Positions 21,101 through 32,258 of a DNA stretch of 64,000 bases are shown here, piece by piece. Below the pieces are notes generated by a model. That model worked only from the letters and a program-made list of their open reading frames with translations. It had not been told where the DNA came from and did no database searches. Numbering within the stretch: the stretch's first letter is position 1; every line of letters begins with the position of its first letter. The position numbers were made by a program, and so were the translations under genes. The stretch is from Trifolium pratense (Eukaryota > Streptophyta > Magnoliopsida > Fabales > Fabaceae). The DNA lies in the NCBI RefSeq assembly GCF_020283565.1, contig NC_060059.1, positions 41,966,338-42,030,337 of the forward strand, given 5' to 3'.

Positions 21101-24100
21101 TTGATGGAAATGATTAACTAATGCAAACTGTAAAAACGTAAGGGACCAAATTGATACTTTTTAAACATAATGGACTAAGTTGAAACCTAAAATAAACGTA
21201 AGAGACCAAATGTGTAGTTAAACACGTATATTATTACATATTAGGCTAATTAGACTCGTAAACCGTACGGGTCAAAGTTCTAGTTGCATTTAAAATGCAG
21301 TGATTAGGGTTTGAACTCTGATACTCCCACTATTTTCACCTTAAAAAGTGGAATTCTAGCCATTAGGCTACTTGACAAAAAAAAATCATTTTAACATTAT
21401 TTTTTAGGTAAAATTCATTTTAATATGAAAATGATAAGATTTAATCTTTAGCCATTTTTATAAAGTTCATGTTAGAGGCACCCATATTTTATTACTATTA
21501 TTATTATTACATTTAATTTTTACTAAAAATTGTAACATTCTACCTTCGACCTTTTTTAAGGGGTCCAAATTAGATGTCTTATAAGTAGGAGATATAGTTT
21601 GTCAAAAAAAAAAAAAAAACTTCTACAGTATATATGAAAAATTTCAATGTACCGGTACAATAAATCAATTAATTAATAAATTAACAATTCTTTTATAAAT
21701 TAAAAATCTATTTACCGATTATTATATTTCAAAGATAATAATTTCATAAGAAAAAAAATACAATCTTAACGTTTTATAAGCATGACACTAACTTTTTTTA
21801 CATTTTTCATTAAAAAATTCAATATTGACTATTATGATTGATAAAAATTCAAAAAAATATAAAATTTTATTTTTTTACAATTTTGAAAAATAATATTTAG
21901 TTATTATAACGTTTTAAATGATAGAAAAATGATTTCTTTCAAAAACAATATTCATTTACCAAGTTTTTTTTCTTTCAAAAAAACATTCATTTACCTAGTA
22001 TTTAGTAATTTAATGATCTACCGTTGTACAAGTACATTGAAATTTTCATATATACCATATATGTAGTAATTTAAAGTATATATTATGTACCTCTGAAACC
22101 ATGGTCATAAGGGCTTGTGCTAAAAGTTCCCAATGGTAGCCACCATAGGGTGCTGCTGGGTCCATGGATTCTCTACCCATAAAAGTTAGGACCATGCGTC
22201 CCCCATCTATCAACTCTAGAGATCGTGACTCAAGGAAACATGAAAAATCATTTTGAAATTGTTGTGAATAAGCTTCCATCACATAATTGGGAGTGCTCTT
22301 TGATATGTAGAGTTTTCCCTTGTTCAATCTCCTCTCACTTTCATCCTTCAAACCATTAGGAACCTATAGAAAAGAAGGATCAAAAGCTTGATTTTAGGAA
22401 TAAGAAACTAAAACTTTAATAAATAAAATAAAGAATCAAAAGTGCATCTAAATTTTTAAGTAAAAACATTATAAAACGTACCCGAGAAAGCCACGTGAGG
22501 CTTGAAGAAGAGTGAAAAAAGTTGATGGATTTAGTTGGGAAAAGTCTACCGTAGAAAGTGCCCGGAACAGCAGAAACAAAACAAGTAGAACCAAAATTCC
22601 TGATATTATTATTATTATTATTATAATTATTATTTTTACTTTGATTATTTTCCTTTTCTTGCCTAATTTTTTTGTGAAAAGATGGCAAGGAAGCAAAAAT
22701 GTTGTTGAAATCATTGGTGAAAAGATCATTCATATAAAACATTAGTTCCTTTGGTGCTGGATGATTCAACAAGCTTGAGGTTGCATTTATAGCTTCAACT
22801 ATTTCTGAAATTACCATTAAGGCATTAGGCCCTGATGAGCAACCTAAGTCAGCAATTCCCATCTTCATTATTGGCCCTCTTTGTGAGCATAGAATTTCCT
22901 TAATAGCTTTCTCTACTGCTTGTTTTGTTGATGATATTACCTTCCTCTACCAAAAAAATTATTCATATAAAAAATTAACACGTACCATACAATTATAAAC
23001 CTAAATTTGAATCCTTGACATTTATATGTGCTCAGTACAATTAGATTCAATTGTAACTTGACACCAACCATAGATATTTGATTGGACTATTTATTTTTAT
23101 TAAGTAGTTTATTGATTAAAATTTCACACTTTAAATTAAACAAATGAAGCTTATAAAAAAATTAAACAAATGAAGAATTTTGGATACAAATCCTAAACTC
23201 TTTACATTCGAATGTCTCTCCAACTAAACTATACTCACAGGACAATTATGTTTTTTTAGTTACACTCACAGGACAATTCAATTGAGCCTATATAGCACCA
23301 TATTTGTTTAATTAAAATCTGAATTGATGCAAACATATACAGTACACATGTTTCTTTTCTTTTTTTTTTTAAAGAAAGTACACATGTTTCTTAAATGTTA
23401 CGTATAAAATGTTTGGCACTATTTTTGGTCTCCGGCCATTGGTTCTGGGTATAAGAAACTTGGATAATGTGAAATCCAATTTTTCTCGAAGAATTCATCA
23501 TCAATTAAAATTACTTTTACGCCGTCAAAAAATTAAAATTACTTTTACGTAGAACCAAGGTGCCTTTGTTATTTTTATATTATTATTTTGGTGTTAAAAG
23601 TTTTTTGATAGAGTGTTTTTTATAAAAGCTCAAAATAAAAAATTGATTTAAATGGTTTCTCTTAAATTATCGTTTTAAATATTTCATCATTTGTTACAAA
23701 TTTTTTTAGATCATAAAATTTCAAAAAAAAAAATATCTAAAAAAGAAAGTTTTTTTTGGTACAAAAAAAGAAAACTATTTTAAATAGAATTTTATAAAAG
23801 TCATCTTTTAGAGATAACTTTTTAAAAAAACTGTGATTTTTATTAAGTTAAAATCTTTAACATATTTAAATTATTGAATGTCAAAATCATTTTTTTTATG
23901 GACAAAACTTAGAGGCCATTTGTTATAACTTATTTTAGAAAAAAATTATTATTTTTATAATAATAATTACTTTTAATTGTTTTGCATCTGTATGTTACAG
24001 ATTTTTAAAATAATCAGAAGCTAAAAATAATCAGAAAACAACTAAAAATGAGAAGCTACTAAGAGTAGCTTATTAAATAATAGATTTTTTTTAGTGGAGA

Positions 24101-27100
24101 GAGAAAATAAATGTTAAAAGAAGAAAGTTATTTGTAATTAAAAAAAATCATCATCAATTAAAATTACTTTTTGGGTTCATTTTAATTCATATTTGAAACA
24201 AGAGGCACCGGTTGTTGTGCTTGTTGAAAGTACAAAAGTAAGTTTTAGAATTATCGTCTCCACAGGGACTAGTGTGATATTAAAAACCGTTCAACAATTA
24301 CCATAATTTTAAGTGAAGTATTTAAAGTTTGTTTTGTTGTAAAAACTTGCAAAAGCATATAAATGTAAATAAAAATGTGATTAAAGATTCAGAGAGAAAA
24401 GGTTGTCGGGATTAGACTTCACTCTTTCACTTATATGTACGTTTCTAAAACATTCATATATATTTTAACTAATCATCAACATATCACGTATTGCTCACGG
24501 ACGTTTCTGTGTCCAGATAACGACAAGAATCACGTTATACTTATTAATCCTCGATGTCTCGATTGAATAATTAATATAACGGCTAAATTGTATTATTTAA
24601 ACTCCGATGTCTCGAAACATTTGAATAACACAACAGCATTAAGTTTCAATACAAAAGTGAATATTAAAAACCTAAATCTATGTCTAGAGTTTTAGGATTT
24701 TTAATAAGTGATTATCTTTTCCATTTGATTCAAAGTGAAATATGTCTATAACAATTCAAATCTTAAAGATAAACATGCAAATCAAAGATAACACTAAGTT
24801 GATGATAAATTAAAACATATATAACATGATTAAGAGTTGTACATATTTATGAATGAGCTACACCTAATCCCAACAACAAAAGATTTAGCCATTCATTGTC
24901 ATGGTGGTAAACTTACAAATGTGGAAAGAGGAACAAAGAGTGCACATCAATCCCTTGATCTCTCAAGTTGGATGGATCCACCTTCTCTTGCCTATGACCT
25001 AAGCTTAATTCTAATTTAATTGCTCTGTCTTTGAACTCTCCGAATTCCCTCTCTTTGTTGTAAGAGTGAATTGCTATTTATAGGCATCAATTGGTCGCTC
25101 AGCCACCACCTGGTCGCTCAGCCACCACCTTGCCTTGGTGAAGGGGTTTTCTGACACGTATAAAAGTTGAAGCTTGATGCCCAAGATTTTTTTTTTTTTT
25201 TTTTTTTATTTTTTTGGCTCAAGGGGGGTAGCAAAGGATCACACTAATTCACAAGGTAGGTTATTTTGGCTTAAGTAGTTACCACTCAAAAAGAAACATG
25301 GCCTTGATCATTTCCATGACTTCAAACACATCAAGTAATAGCAAGATTCAGTTAAAATCAACAGAGTTAAACACAATTGCCGGCTCTCAAATATATATAC
25401 AATGGAAGGTTCACACAATCTCACCTGGCTAGGTCTATGTGATTCATAATCAATCAATCATGTTAAGGAGGAATGGATGAAATCAAATTTGAATAAAGCT
25501 ACTTAGTTCAAATTCATCCTAACATTCAAAGATAATCACAAAGATTTGACCTCAAGCAATGCAATTTAAAAGAAAAGTCATTTTAACCATGCATTTGAAT
25601 TTGATCAATCACACACTTAAACTTTTCAATTCATATGCACATGTAACAATCACAAAAGTTTAAACCATGTATGTTTACAAAAATTTCAGTCAACATTTGC
25701 AATAAACATAAAACATGAATTTAATGACTGAAACAATAAAATGTCACTGTATATGGCGTGCTTTAATCCTCTGCTTCTGTTATTCTCCCTCTTCAACAAG
25801 TGTGGACTGTCCTCAGGCCAAGAAAATGAAGTTATGCCTGCATTTACAACAAGGTAAAACATACAACCCTAGGCTTTTGTCAGAATTTCCAAAAGCTCTG
25901 ATAAGCTCGCTTAGCGAGCAAGGGTCTCGCTCAGCGACTATAGCAGAAAACAGAATTTCAAATGAAATTCACACCAATTCAAAGACTTTGTTTTCAAAAG
26001 TGATTGGACAACATGTTCAAAAACTATTATAACATATAAGAAACTAAAAATGCTTTAAATAAAAGTAAAGGAAAGAAAATTGGGTTGCCTCCCAACAAGC
26101 GCTTCTTTTACGTCATTAGCTTGACGCCTTTTTGGTTAGGGTGACCAAAATGAGACGGAAAGCACATTATCCGTCTTTTTCCTTCGGTTAGGGAGGAACT
26201 CCATGAACTTGAGATATAGATATTGCGGAGTCCATATCCTCCCCAATTGCTTCATATTGAACAAGGCACATATTTCGTCTATGACTCAGTCAATCTCCGC
26301 CTTGTTTTTCATCTCCTTCTTTTGTTCACATGATTCTTCCTTGCTAAATAATCCTTTATTTTCCTCTGCAACCATCATCACTTGTTCCTTATCAACAGTG
26401 TTAGCTTCCTCCGTACATGGCAATTCTTGAGGAAGTTCAACTTCATGCGGTGTATCTATTTCTTTCACTATTTTCTTTACACCACATCCTTCGAACATTC
26501 TTTCCTCATTTAGAATATTATCTTTCTCGTCAGGAGTGGTTTGTGTGTTGGTTTGAAATGTTCCTCCTTGGTTATTGTTATTGGCTAACTGTTTAGCCAA
26601 CTGAACAAGCTGATTTTCCAAATTTTTGGCCCGTGCAAGACTGTTTTTCAGATATTGTTGCCACTGTTGGTTTTGTTGCTGCTGCATTTCCATGAATTTA
26701 ATCATGGTCTCCTCCAATCTAGCCTCTGAAGTTTGCCCATAATTATAAGGAGGAAACTGTTGATATGATTCATACTCACCCGGAGTATAGAAGTTGTAAT
26801 AACCACGATCAGTCATGATTTAACTTTTAATGGGGAATCTGAAAAAAGGATTCAACAAACAAGAAAAACAACTTTCTTTGTCTAGCAAAGAAGGATTAGT
26901 GCAAGCAAAAACTATACAATATAAACAAATATGTACAAATACTTAAAAGAATACAAATTGTTGAAATGCTCCAATATCTAAACGCCAGTCCCCGGCAACG
27001 GCGCCATTTTGTTGAAAGTACAAAAGTAAGTTTTAGAATTATCGTCTCCACAGGGACTAGTGTGATATTAAAAACCGTTCAACAATTACCATAATTTTAA

Positions 27101-29818
27101 GTGAAGTATTTAAAGTTTGTTTTGTTGTAAAAACTTGCAAAAGCATATAAATGTAAATAAAAATGTGATTAAAGATTCAGAGAGAAAAGGTTGTCGGGAT
27201 TAGACTTCACTCTTTCACTTATATGTACGTTTCTAAAACATTCATATATATTTTAACTAATCATCAACATATCACGTATTGCTCACGGACGTTTCTGTGT
27301 CCAGATAACGACAAGAATCACGTTATACTTATTAATCCTCGATGTCTCGATTGAATAATTAATATAACGGCTAAATTGTATTATTTAAACTCCGATGTCT
27401 CGAAACATTTGAATAACACAACAGCATTAAGTTTCAATACAAAAGTGAATATTAAAAACCTAAATCTATGTCTAGAGTTTTAGGATTTTTAATAAGTGAT
27501 TATCTTTTCCATTTGATTCAAAGTGAAATATGTCTATAACAATTCAAATCTTAAAGATAAACATGCAAATCAAAGATAACACTAAGTTGATGATAAATTA
27601 AAACATATATAACATGATTAAGAGTTGTACATATTTATGAATGAGCTACACCTAATCCCAACAACAAAAGATTTAGCCACTCATTGTCATGGTGGTAAAC
27701 TTACAAATGTGGAAAGAGGAACAAAGAGTGCACATCAATCCCTTGATCTCTCAAGTTGGATGGATCCACCTTCTCTTGCCTATGACCTAAGCTTAATTCT
27801 AATTTAATTGCTCTGTCTTTGAACTCTCCGAATTCCCTCTCTTTGTTGTAAGAGTGAATTGCTATTTATAGGCATCAATTGGTCGCTCAGCCACCACCTG
27901 GTCGCTCAGCCACCACCTTGCCTTGGTGAAGGGGTTTTCTGACACGTATAAAAGTTGAAGCTTGATGCCCAAGATTTTCTTTAAATTGGTCGCTCAGCCA
28001 CCACCTGGTCGCTCAGCCACCATTTTGGCTTGGTGAAGGGGTTATTTGACACGTGTAGAATTCTTTGCTTGTTTTCCAAGATTTTCTTTAAATTGGTCGC
28101 TCAGCCACCACCTGGTCGCTCAGCCACCAGTCTCTTGGAAAAAGAATTAATTTTTCTCCTCTTTTGATCATGCAAGCTTAAAAAGTTAGGATTAGGATAT
28201 AAAAATATCTTTAGTTAAAATGTACAAAGTTTTGGGGTTTTAATTATAAATATCTTTGAAAATCAGTCGATAATTGCCTTAATTGAGTAAGATATTTAAC
28301 TACTTTTTGGCACTTATCAGTGCTTAATTTGATTTCTATCTCTTGGAAGGAAAATAAATTGATTTGTTGCTTTGTTTAGTGTTATATATAAAAACGGGTA
28401 TCTCAGAATCAGAACCTGTCTTTCTTGTAGTTGAATTAGTCGTGGTTCCCAGTTCCCACACGATTCCAATAGGCTGTGAGTTCGAAGCAAGTGGCGAATG
28501 AAAACTCAGGCGCGTTAGAGGGAAGTGGGTGAGTTGGGATAACAAGATGAGTGAGTTATGGAGAACGAGTAAGAAGGAAATGGGGGAGTCGTTGTGTGTG
28601 ATTGAGGTTCCGGTTCGGTCTAACAACAGCTAACAAAGATAAAACGTGAATGAAGATGACATTGATCTGACGTGGATTAAAATTTCAGTTGTTATGTTAT
28701 TAGAGGAAAACAGTATGAACAATATATAGAGAACTGTTTCTAAGTTTTGTCCTTTTTGTATTTATAAAAAGATGAACTTAAAAAATAATTTTTACTATTT
28801 TTAATTAAATTAACATAAATTTTTTTTAAAAAAAAAATACAAAGAAAAAAATACCTATTTTAAAAACAAAAACACTTAAAATAATTTTTACTATTTTCAA
28901 TTAAATTAACATAAAAGTTATTTTTAAAAATACAAAGAAAAAAAATACCTATTTTAAAAACTAAAACAAATCCTCACAAAAAAAATAAAAACTAAAACAA
29001 ACGCACTCTAATTGCATAAAAAAATTACATACTAATTTTATACAATCAATAATATATGAGTCTTGCTAACGAGAAACGAGCATTCTCGGGACAATCTTTA
29101 AGCATTTAATTTAAAGAAATTTTTTATTTAAAAAAATTAAATACTATAATTTTCAATACGTTGACTTTAAGCATTTTCATAAAAATTTTATAAAAAAACT
29201 TACTATTTAAGGTCTTAAAACGTTCCCCGGGAGCATTCGTTAGTAATATACTCCCTCCGTCCCACAATGAGTGAGCCAGTTGACTGCGTCACACATTCCA
29301 ATGCATAACTTTGACGATTAATATTTTTAATTGTATAATAGTAAAAATTATAAAAATATGATATTTTGAAAATACTCATCGAGATGAATCCAACAACATT
29401 TTATATGCTAATATTTGTTTTTATTTATTAGGAGAAAAATATGGTCAAAACAAGATATGTGAATAGTGTACATAGTCAAAATAACTCACTCATTTTGGGA
29501 CGGAGGGCGTATATATATATATGGGTCATGCTAAATAGTGTCACCAAGACAGTAGTTAAGCATAAATAAACAAATGATAAAGCTAACGATGAGAGAGAAT
29601 AACTTTTTACATAATTTGGTGAGTTTGTTAATAAATGATTTTTTTACTACTAACAAAAATCGAGCTTATTGTTGATATTATGAAAAGTCCACACCAAACT
29701 CATGTATCCTCTTGGTGTATAGATATAGGAGTATATATACCTGGACGGAGGAGTTCATGGCATAGCTAGTTTTGCCGGCTCCTTTGTTCATGCGAAGGAC
29801 TTCCACTACAGTTTCCAT
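18186..29818 (-). CDS. SABATH carboxyl methyltransferase copy 2, JMT-like, with very large introns
   Basis: Exons, minus strand: 29741-29818, 22482-22946, 22091-22363, 18186-18515; all borders are GT/AG and the joined frame has 381 codons. Intron 1 is 6794 bp and intron 3 is 3575 bp, against 841 and 459 bp in copy 1, because of transposon insertions. The SAM motif [11 protein letters not shown] is intact. Three residues differ from the sister genes at otherwise constant places: R9 for H and K16 for E in the N-terminal segment, and T177 for H in the active-site stretch HSSSSLTWLSR (171-181). Residues 131-140 hold an Asn-rich expansion. The reading frame is intact, but the long intron 1 and the interrupted promoter may lower expression. 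The gene may be functional, may have altered specificity, or may be becoming a pseudogene. Confidence 0.82.
18994..19950. mobile_element. Foldback/MITE-like element in intron 3 of copy 2
   Basis: Left arm (about 19004-19075) and right arm (about 19872-19943) are inverted copies of about 70 bp, sharing ATCCATTGA, then AGGTGTCAAACTTAAT, GACACCAAATCTCAACCAT and CGTTTTACTTAATC. The interior has no recognisable transposase. No clear target duplication was found, so the class is open. Confidence 0.7.
19951..21460. repeat. Rest of the intron 3 insertion in copy 2, with short tandem repeats
   Basis: This stretch has no counterpart in intron 3 of copies 1, 3 or 4. The motif TATCTTTCTATTATT(A/G)ACACATTTGTA occurs three times (about 20725, 20848, 20910), with related spacer, giving a short degenerate tandem repeat. 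A tRNA-like SINE fragment on the minus strand is possible at about 21290-21385 (complement of GGGTTTGAACTCTGA at 21307). Confidence 0.5.
22605..22634 (-). repeat. Coding AAT repeat, Asn tract in copy 2
   Basis: ATT units inside exon 2 encode NNNYNNNNNN at residues 131-140. Copy 1 has NNN and copy 3 a shorter, different stretch here. The seven extra codons keep the frame. Confidence 0.9.
23066..23285 (+). mobile_element. SINE-like block in intron 1, shared with copy 3
   Basis: GGACTATTTATTTTTAT at about 23085, then TTAGTTTATTG and later ACTAAACTATACTCACAGG, resembles 40305-40445 in intron 1 of copy 3 and, partly, 2612-2660 in copy 1. The shared position suggests insertion before the gene duplicated. 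The tRNA origin is suggested only by layout. Confidence 0.4.
24222..25190 (-). repeat. 3' LTR of the gag-only element, truncated
   Basis: It matches 27010-27978 almost base for base (C/T difference near 24886 versus 27674). The match stops in a T run at 25187-25207, and the 341 bp that should follow are missing. Confidence 0.88.
25208..26285 (-). other. Interior of the gag-only element, non-coding part
   Basis: No pol domain was found. GGGTTGCCTCCCAACAAGCG (26082-26101) is a sequence I associate with the interior of plant gypsy elements. A GCTCGCTTAGCGAGC palindrome is at about 25905-25919. An open frame on the plus strand here has no known similarity. Confidence 0.5.
26286..26816 (-). pseudogene. 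Truncated gypsy gag fragment
   Basis: The 176-codon frame is Gln/Asn-rich and has the coiled segment NLENQLVQLAKQLANNN (residues about 70-86), like the linker region of plant gypsy gag proteins before the zinc knuckle. No CCHC knuckle, protease or polymerase follows. It may be a short functional gag piece or a remnant. The ATG at 26816 lies about 170 bases past the primer-binding site. Confidence 0.7.
26985..27007 (-). other. Primer-binding site of the gag-only element
   Basis: The minus strand carries TGGCGCCGTTGCCGGGGACT, complementary to the 3' end of tRNA-Asp as known for many plant gypsy elements, two bases past the LTR end. Confidence 0.88.
27010..28319 (-). repeat. 5' LTR of the gag-only element, 1310 bp
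   Basis: Begins TGTTGAAAG on the plus strand and ends CTTATCA, followed by the GTGCT target duplication. It contains six units of TGGTCGCTCAGCCACCA in three pairs (27880-28130) within a repeat of about 110 bp. Confidence 0.9.
27880..28130. repeat. Tandem repeat inside the 5' LTR
   Basis: Three pairs of TGGTCGCTCAGCCACCA are separated by similar spacers containing CTTGGTGAAGGGGTT and GACACGT. The truncated left LTR keeps only the first pair (25091-25128). Confidence 0.9.
29058..29246. mobile_element. Small MITE in intron 1 of copy 2
   Basis: The left end GCTAACGAGAAACGAGC...CTCGGGA and the right end CCCCGGGAGCATTCGTTAG pair as inverted ends of about 30 bp around an AT-rich core. The type resembles the elements at 31395, 33888 and 43578. 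Confidence 0.55.
29251..29509. mobile_element. Stowaway-like MITE in intron 1 of copy 2
   Basis: CTCCCTCCGTCCCACAATGA on the left and TTTTGGGACGGAGGG on the right are inverted. TA flanks both sides. It has no coding potential. Confidence 0.85.
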
Positions 29819-29959
29819 TTTTTTTTTTTGTTGGAATGAGATTTTGAATGTTCTTTTCAATTAGAGGACACTGTATCTTCAGCAAATGAATATGTACCTG
29901 ACTAGAAGTCTAGAGGTGTGGGTATAAATAGAGCAAACTCCGGTCTGATTACCCCATAT
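29819..29959 (-). promoter_or_regulatory. Proximal promoter of copy 2
   Basis: It matches the leader and TATA region of copies 3 and 4. A TATA-like GTATAAATAGAGC lies at about 29929-29941 on the plus strand, roughly 110 bases upstream of the ATG. The conserved block breaks off at 29959 because of a hAT-type MITE. Confidence 0.5.
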
Positions 29960-29989
29960 CTGACTACCAGTGGCGGCATATCTGACTAC

Positions 29990-30808
29990 CAGTGGCGGCT
30001 TCCACTTTATAGAGACCCTGTTCTGTTCAACTATTGAAAATGGGCCCTAATAATAAATAAATAAATAAATAAAACTATTATGTATTTTTTTTTGTTCAAG
30101 AACTATTATGTATTTAAATCGTAAATAACATTAAAAGAAATCATTCTTTTAAATAACATAAAAAGAGATGTATTTTAATCAATGAGATCCAAGTACAGTT
30201 TCACCAAATCTACATATTGTATATTATAAAAATAAAAATAAAAACTAATACTATGGTCATTTTATTACTAAGTAATTTTATGTCATCTATTACTAAGAAG
30301 TAGTAGTAATAATAATATTTCTATGAGTATTAGTCTTTCCTTATGATTATTATTACTTGGTTTATGATTATTATTACTACTTTGATACGGTAGGTACAAT
30401 ATAATGAAAGTGTCGAGGTTTTTTTTTTTAGTATTGTGTCTTTTATTTATGTAATTTGGGTCATAACCCATAAAGCTCATATAGCCTTTCATTTAACGTA
30501 GATTAAATATAGTTTTCTATCATCTTCTCCGATGATTAAAGTGTCGCTGCTGCAGCTGAACTAAAACATAAGGGATGACTTAAAACTCTGACATATTGAG
30601 ACTGAAATAAGCCAATCTAACTGAAAAGGCATATCTTTATATACACAAATTACATATCTGATCATTAACAAAAATAAAATTCTATTTTTCTTCTTCAAAA
30701 TCTCAACTTTCATCTATGAAAATTTGAAATTTGGAGGCCTCCAAAATTTCCCAATTTTAGAGGCCCTATGCGGTGACTCATGTTGTACACCCATAGGAGC
30801 CGCCCATG
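29990..30808. mobile_element. hAT-type MITE in the promoter of copy 2
   Basis: Ends CAGTGGCGGCTTCC and (inverted) GGAGCCGCCCATG, with an exact 8-bp duplication CTGACTAC at 29982-29989 and 30809-30816. The duplication plus the first bases of the element occur once more at 29960-29981. No transposase was seen. Confidence 0.85.
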
Positions 30809-30827
30809 CTGACTACCTATATGAAGG

Positions 30828-30962
30828 TACTCCCTCCGGTTTTATTTATATGTAAAAATTACTTTTTTGATTTATTGAAAAACTAATATATCTAGTCTAT
30901 ATTTAAGTTAAATACATTTATTTGTCGATGAATATATTTATAAATAAGGCCAGAGGGATTAC
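30828..30962. mobile_element. Second, Stowaway-like MITE in the promoter of copy 2
   Basis: CTCCCTCCGGTTTTATTTATA at the left pairs with TATAAATAAGGCCAGAGGGA at the right, flanked by TA. It lies between promoter blocks that are contiguous in copy 3. Confidence 0.75.
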
Positions 30963-31070
30963 AAATATTAATTAAGGCCGGTGGTAGTACAACATTAATT
31001 AGTCATATCATATCAGGCTATACGTACTGTAGCTATGTACGAGCTAGTATAGCAAAAGAATTGCCTTATC
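30963..31070 (-). promoter_or_regulatory. Distal promoter block of copy 2
   Basis: ACATTAATTAGTCATATCAT and GAGCTAGTATAGCAAAAGAA match blocks upstream of copies 1 and 3. They are now about 1.2 kb from the start codon. Confidence 0.45.
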
Positions 31071-31394
31071 TTTTAAAGTGGGTCCCTTTATCCACGGTTG
31101 TTGTTGCTGTACTCCAAACAGTTTAATAAATCATTCAATAGTGTGAATATGAAAGAAGAATACAAGTTGGAGTCGCCGTGTGTCGCTCTCTGCTGTGGAT
31201 AGTTACATGAAACAAAAGTCGCATTTGGAGGGCAAATTAATGCACTCAAGTTGTTTTATTAGTATTATTGAGGATGTAAATTATTATTATTTGTATTATT
31301 GACTGATATTTTCATGGAAACTATCTATTTTTCCGTAGTGTTTATATTTTGTTCCCATTCCACAGATATTAGATAGTGTTTGCGTTTATATGAA

Positions 31395-31579
31395 GGGTCA
31401 TGCTAAACAGTGCCCTGGGGCACTTGTTAAGCATACCTAAAAAGGAAATAAAAAATAAAATTTATATTGAAAAGACAATTTTTTATACTTTTGAGGCATT
31501 GAATGCACGCATTTCGAGATAGAGTTTCTATTTTAACATGCTTAACTAGTGCCCCGGGGGCACTGTTTAGCATTTTCCC
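31395..31579. mobile_element. 185-bp MITE with GGG-ATGCTAAACAGTGCCC ends
   Basis: The right end, read in complement, GGGAAAATGCTAAACAGTGC pairs with the left GGGTCATGCTAAACAGTGCC. TATATGAA at 31387-31394 and 31580-31587 is an exact 8-bp target duplication. Confidence 0.85.
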
Positions 31580-31587
31580 TATATGAA

Positions 31588-32258
31588 AAGGAAAAAATGT
31601 TGCATAAATATGTTCAAATATATATTTGTTATGAATAATTCTAGTCTTAAATTAGTCACAAAAAAAAAATCTAGTCTTAAAGTATTTAAATTTGTGTTTA
31701 AATTTATCTCACTTTAACTGTTGACCATATCATTTATTACATTAAAATATATAATAAACGGAGTAAATATTAGACAACCCAAATAAAGAAAAGACCCCAA
31801 CAGTTAATTAATTAGTAAAAGCAAGAAAAACCTAAAGTTTTTATTTATTGGAGATACACAGTAACACACCATTCATAAAAATTAAAAAAATAAAAAAAAA
31901 AACTACGCATATGCATTATTGTGAAATTTCGCCAGATTAAAAAACTCTTGATTGTGCTAAATTGCAATACTAATTTTTGACCTATTTATAATTTTATTCT
32001 TTTTTTTCATTTTTTTTTATAAAAATATATATAATTAATTATCATTTTTTAATCTTCCAGTTGTTGTTTTTCTTTCAGTTTTAAATATTGTTTACTAGAA
32101 AGAAAAAAAAAACTACTTAGAAACCAATTTAGAGACGGAAAGAATGGTTTTTTTTGTTTGAATGACAAATATATTATTAATAAAAATAAGGTCTCTATTT
32201 GTAAAATAAAAATGCAAAATTTTACTGTACACCCCATTTCAATTATGGTACTACCTAT
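31588..32258. other. AT-rich intergenic, nothing recognised
   Basis: Poly-A and poly-T rich sequence. A stretch near 32140-32210 resembles 41958-42020, so both may be fragments of one old element. Confidence 0.4.

Larger units (their letters stand above)
24222..28319 (-). mobile_element. Non-autonomous gag-only LTR retrotransposon (TR-GAG-like, Ty3/gypsy related)
   Basis: Long direct repeats begin TGTTGAAAG at 24222 and 27010. The target duplication GTGCT is at 24217-24221 and 28320-28324. Next to the right LTR the minus strand reads TGGCGCCGTTGCCGGGGACT, the tRNA-Asp type primer-binding site common in plant gypsy elements, so the element reads right to left. The interior is only about 1.8 kb and holds a gag fragment but no pol. 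The left LTR matches the right one for 969 bp, with one difference that I saw, then lacks the remaining 341 bp. The element lies in intron 1 of methyltransferase copy 2. Confidence 0.9.

Noticed and set aside
24837..25019. Identical 60-codon frames at 24837 and 27625
   Set aside because: They are the same part of the two LTRs, on the strand opposite to the element, and have no known similarity.
26203..26430. Plus-strand frame of 75 codons and neighbouring frame 25715-26032
   Set aside because: They lie within the gag-only retroelement, opposite to or beyond the gag frame, and have no recognisable domain.
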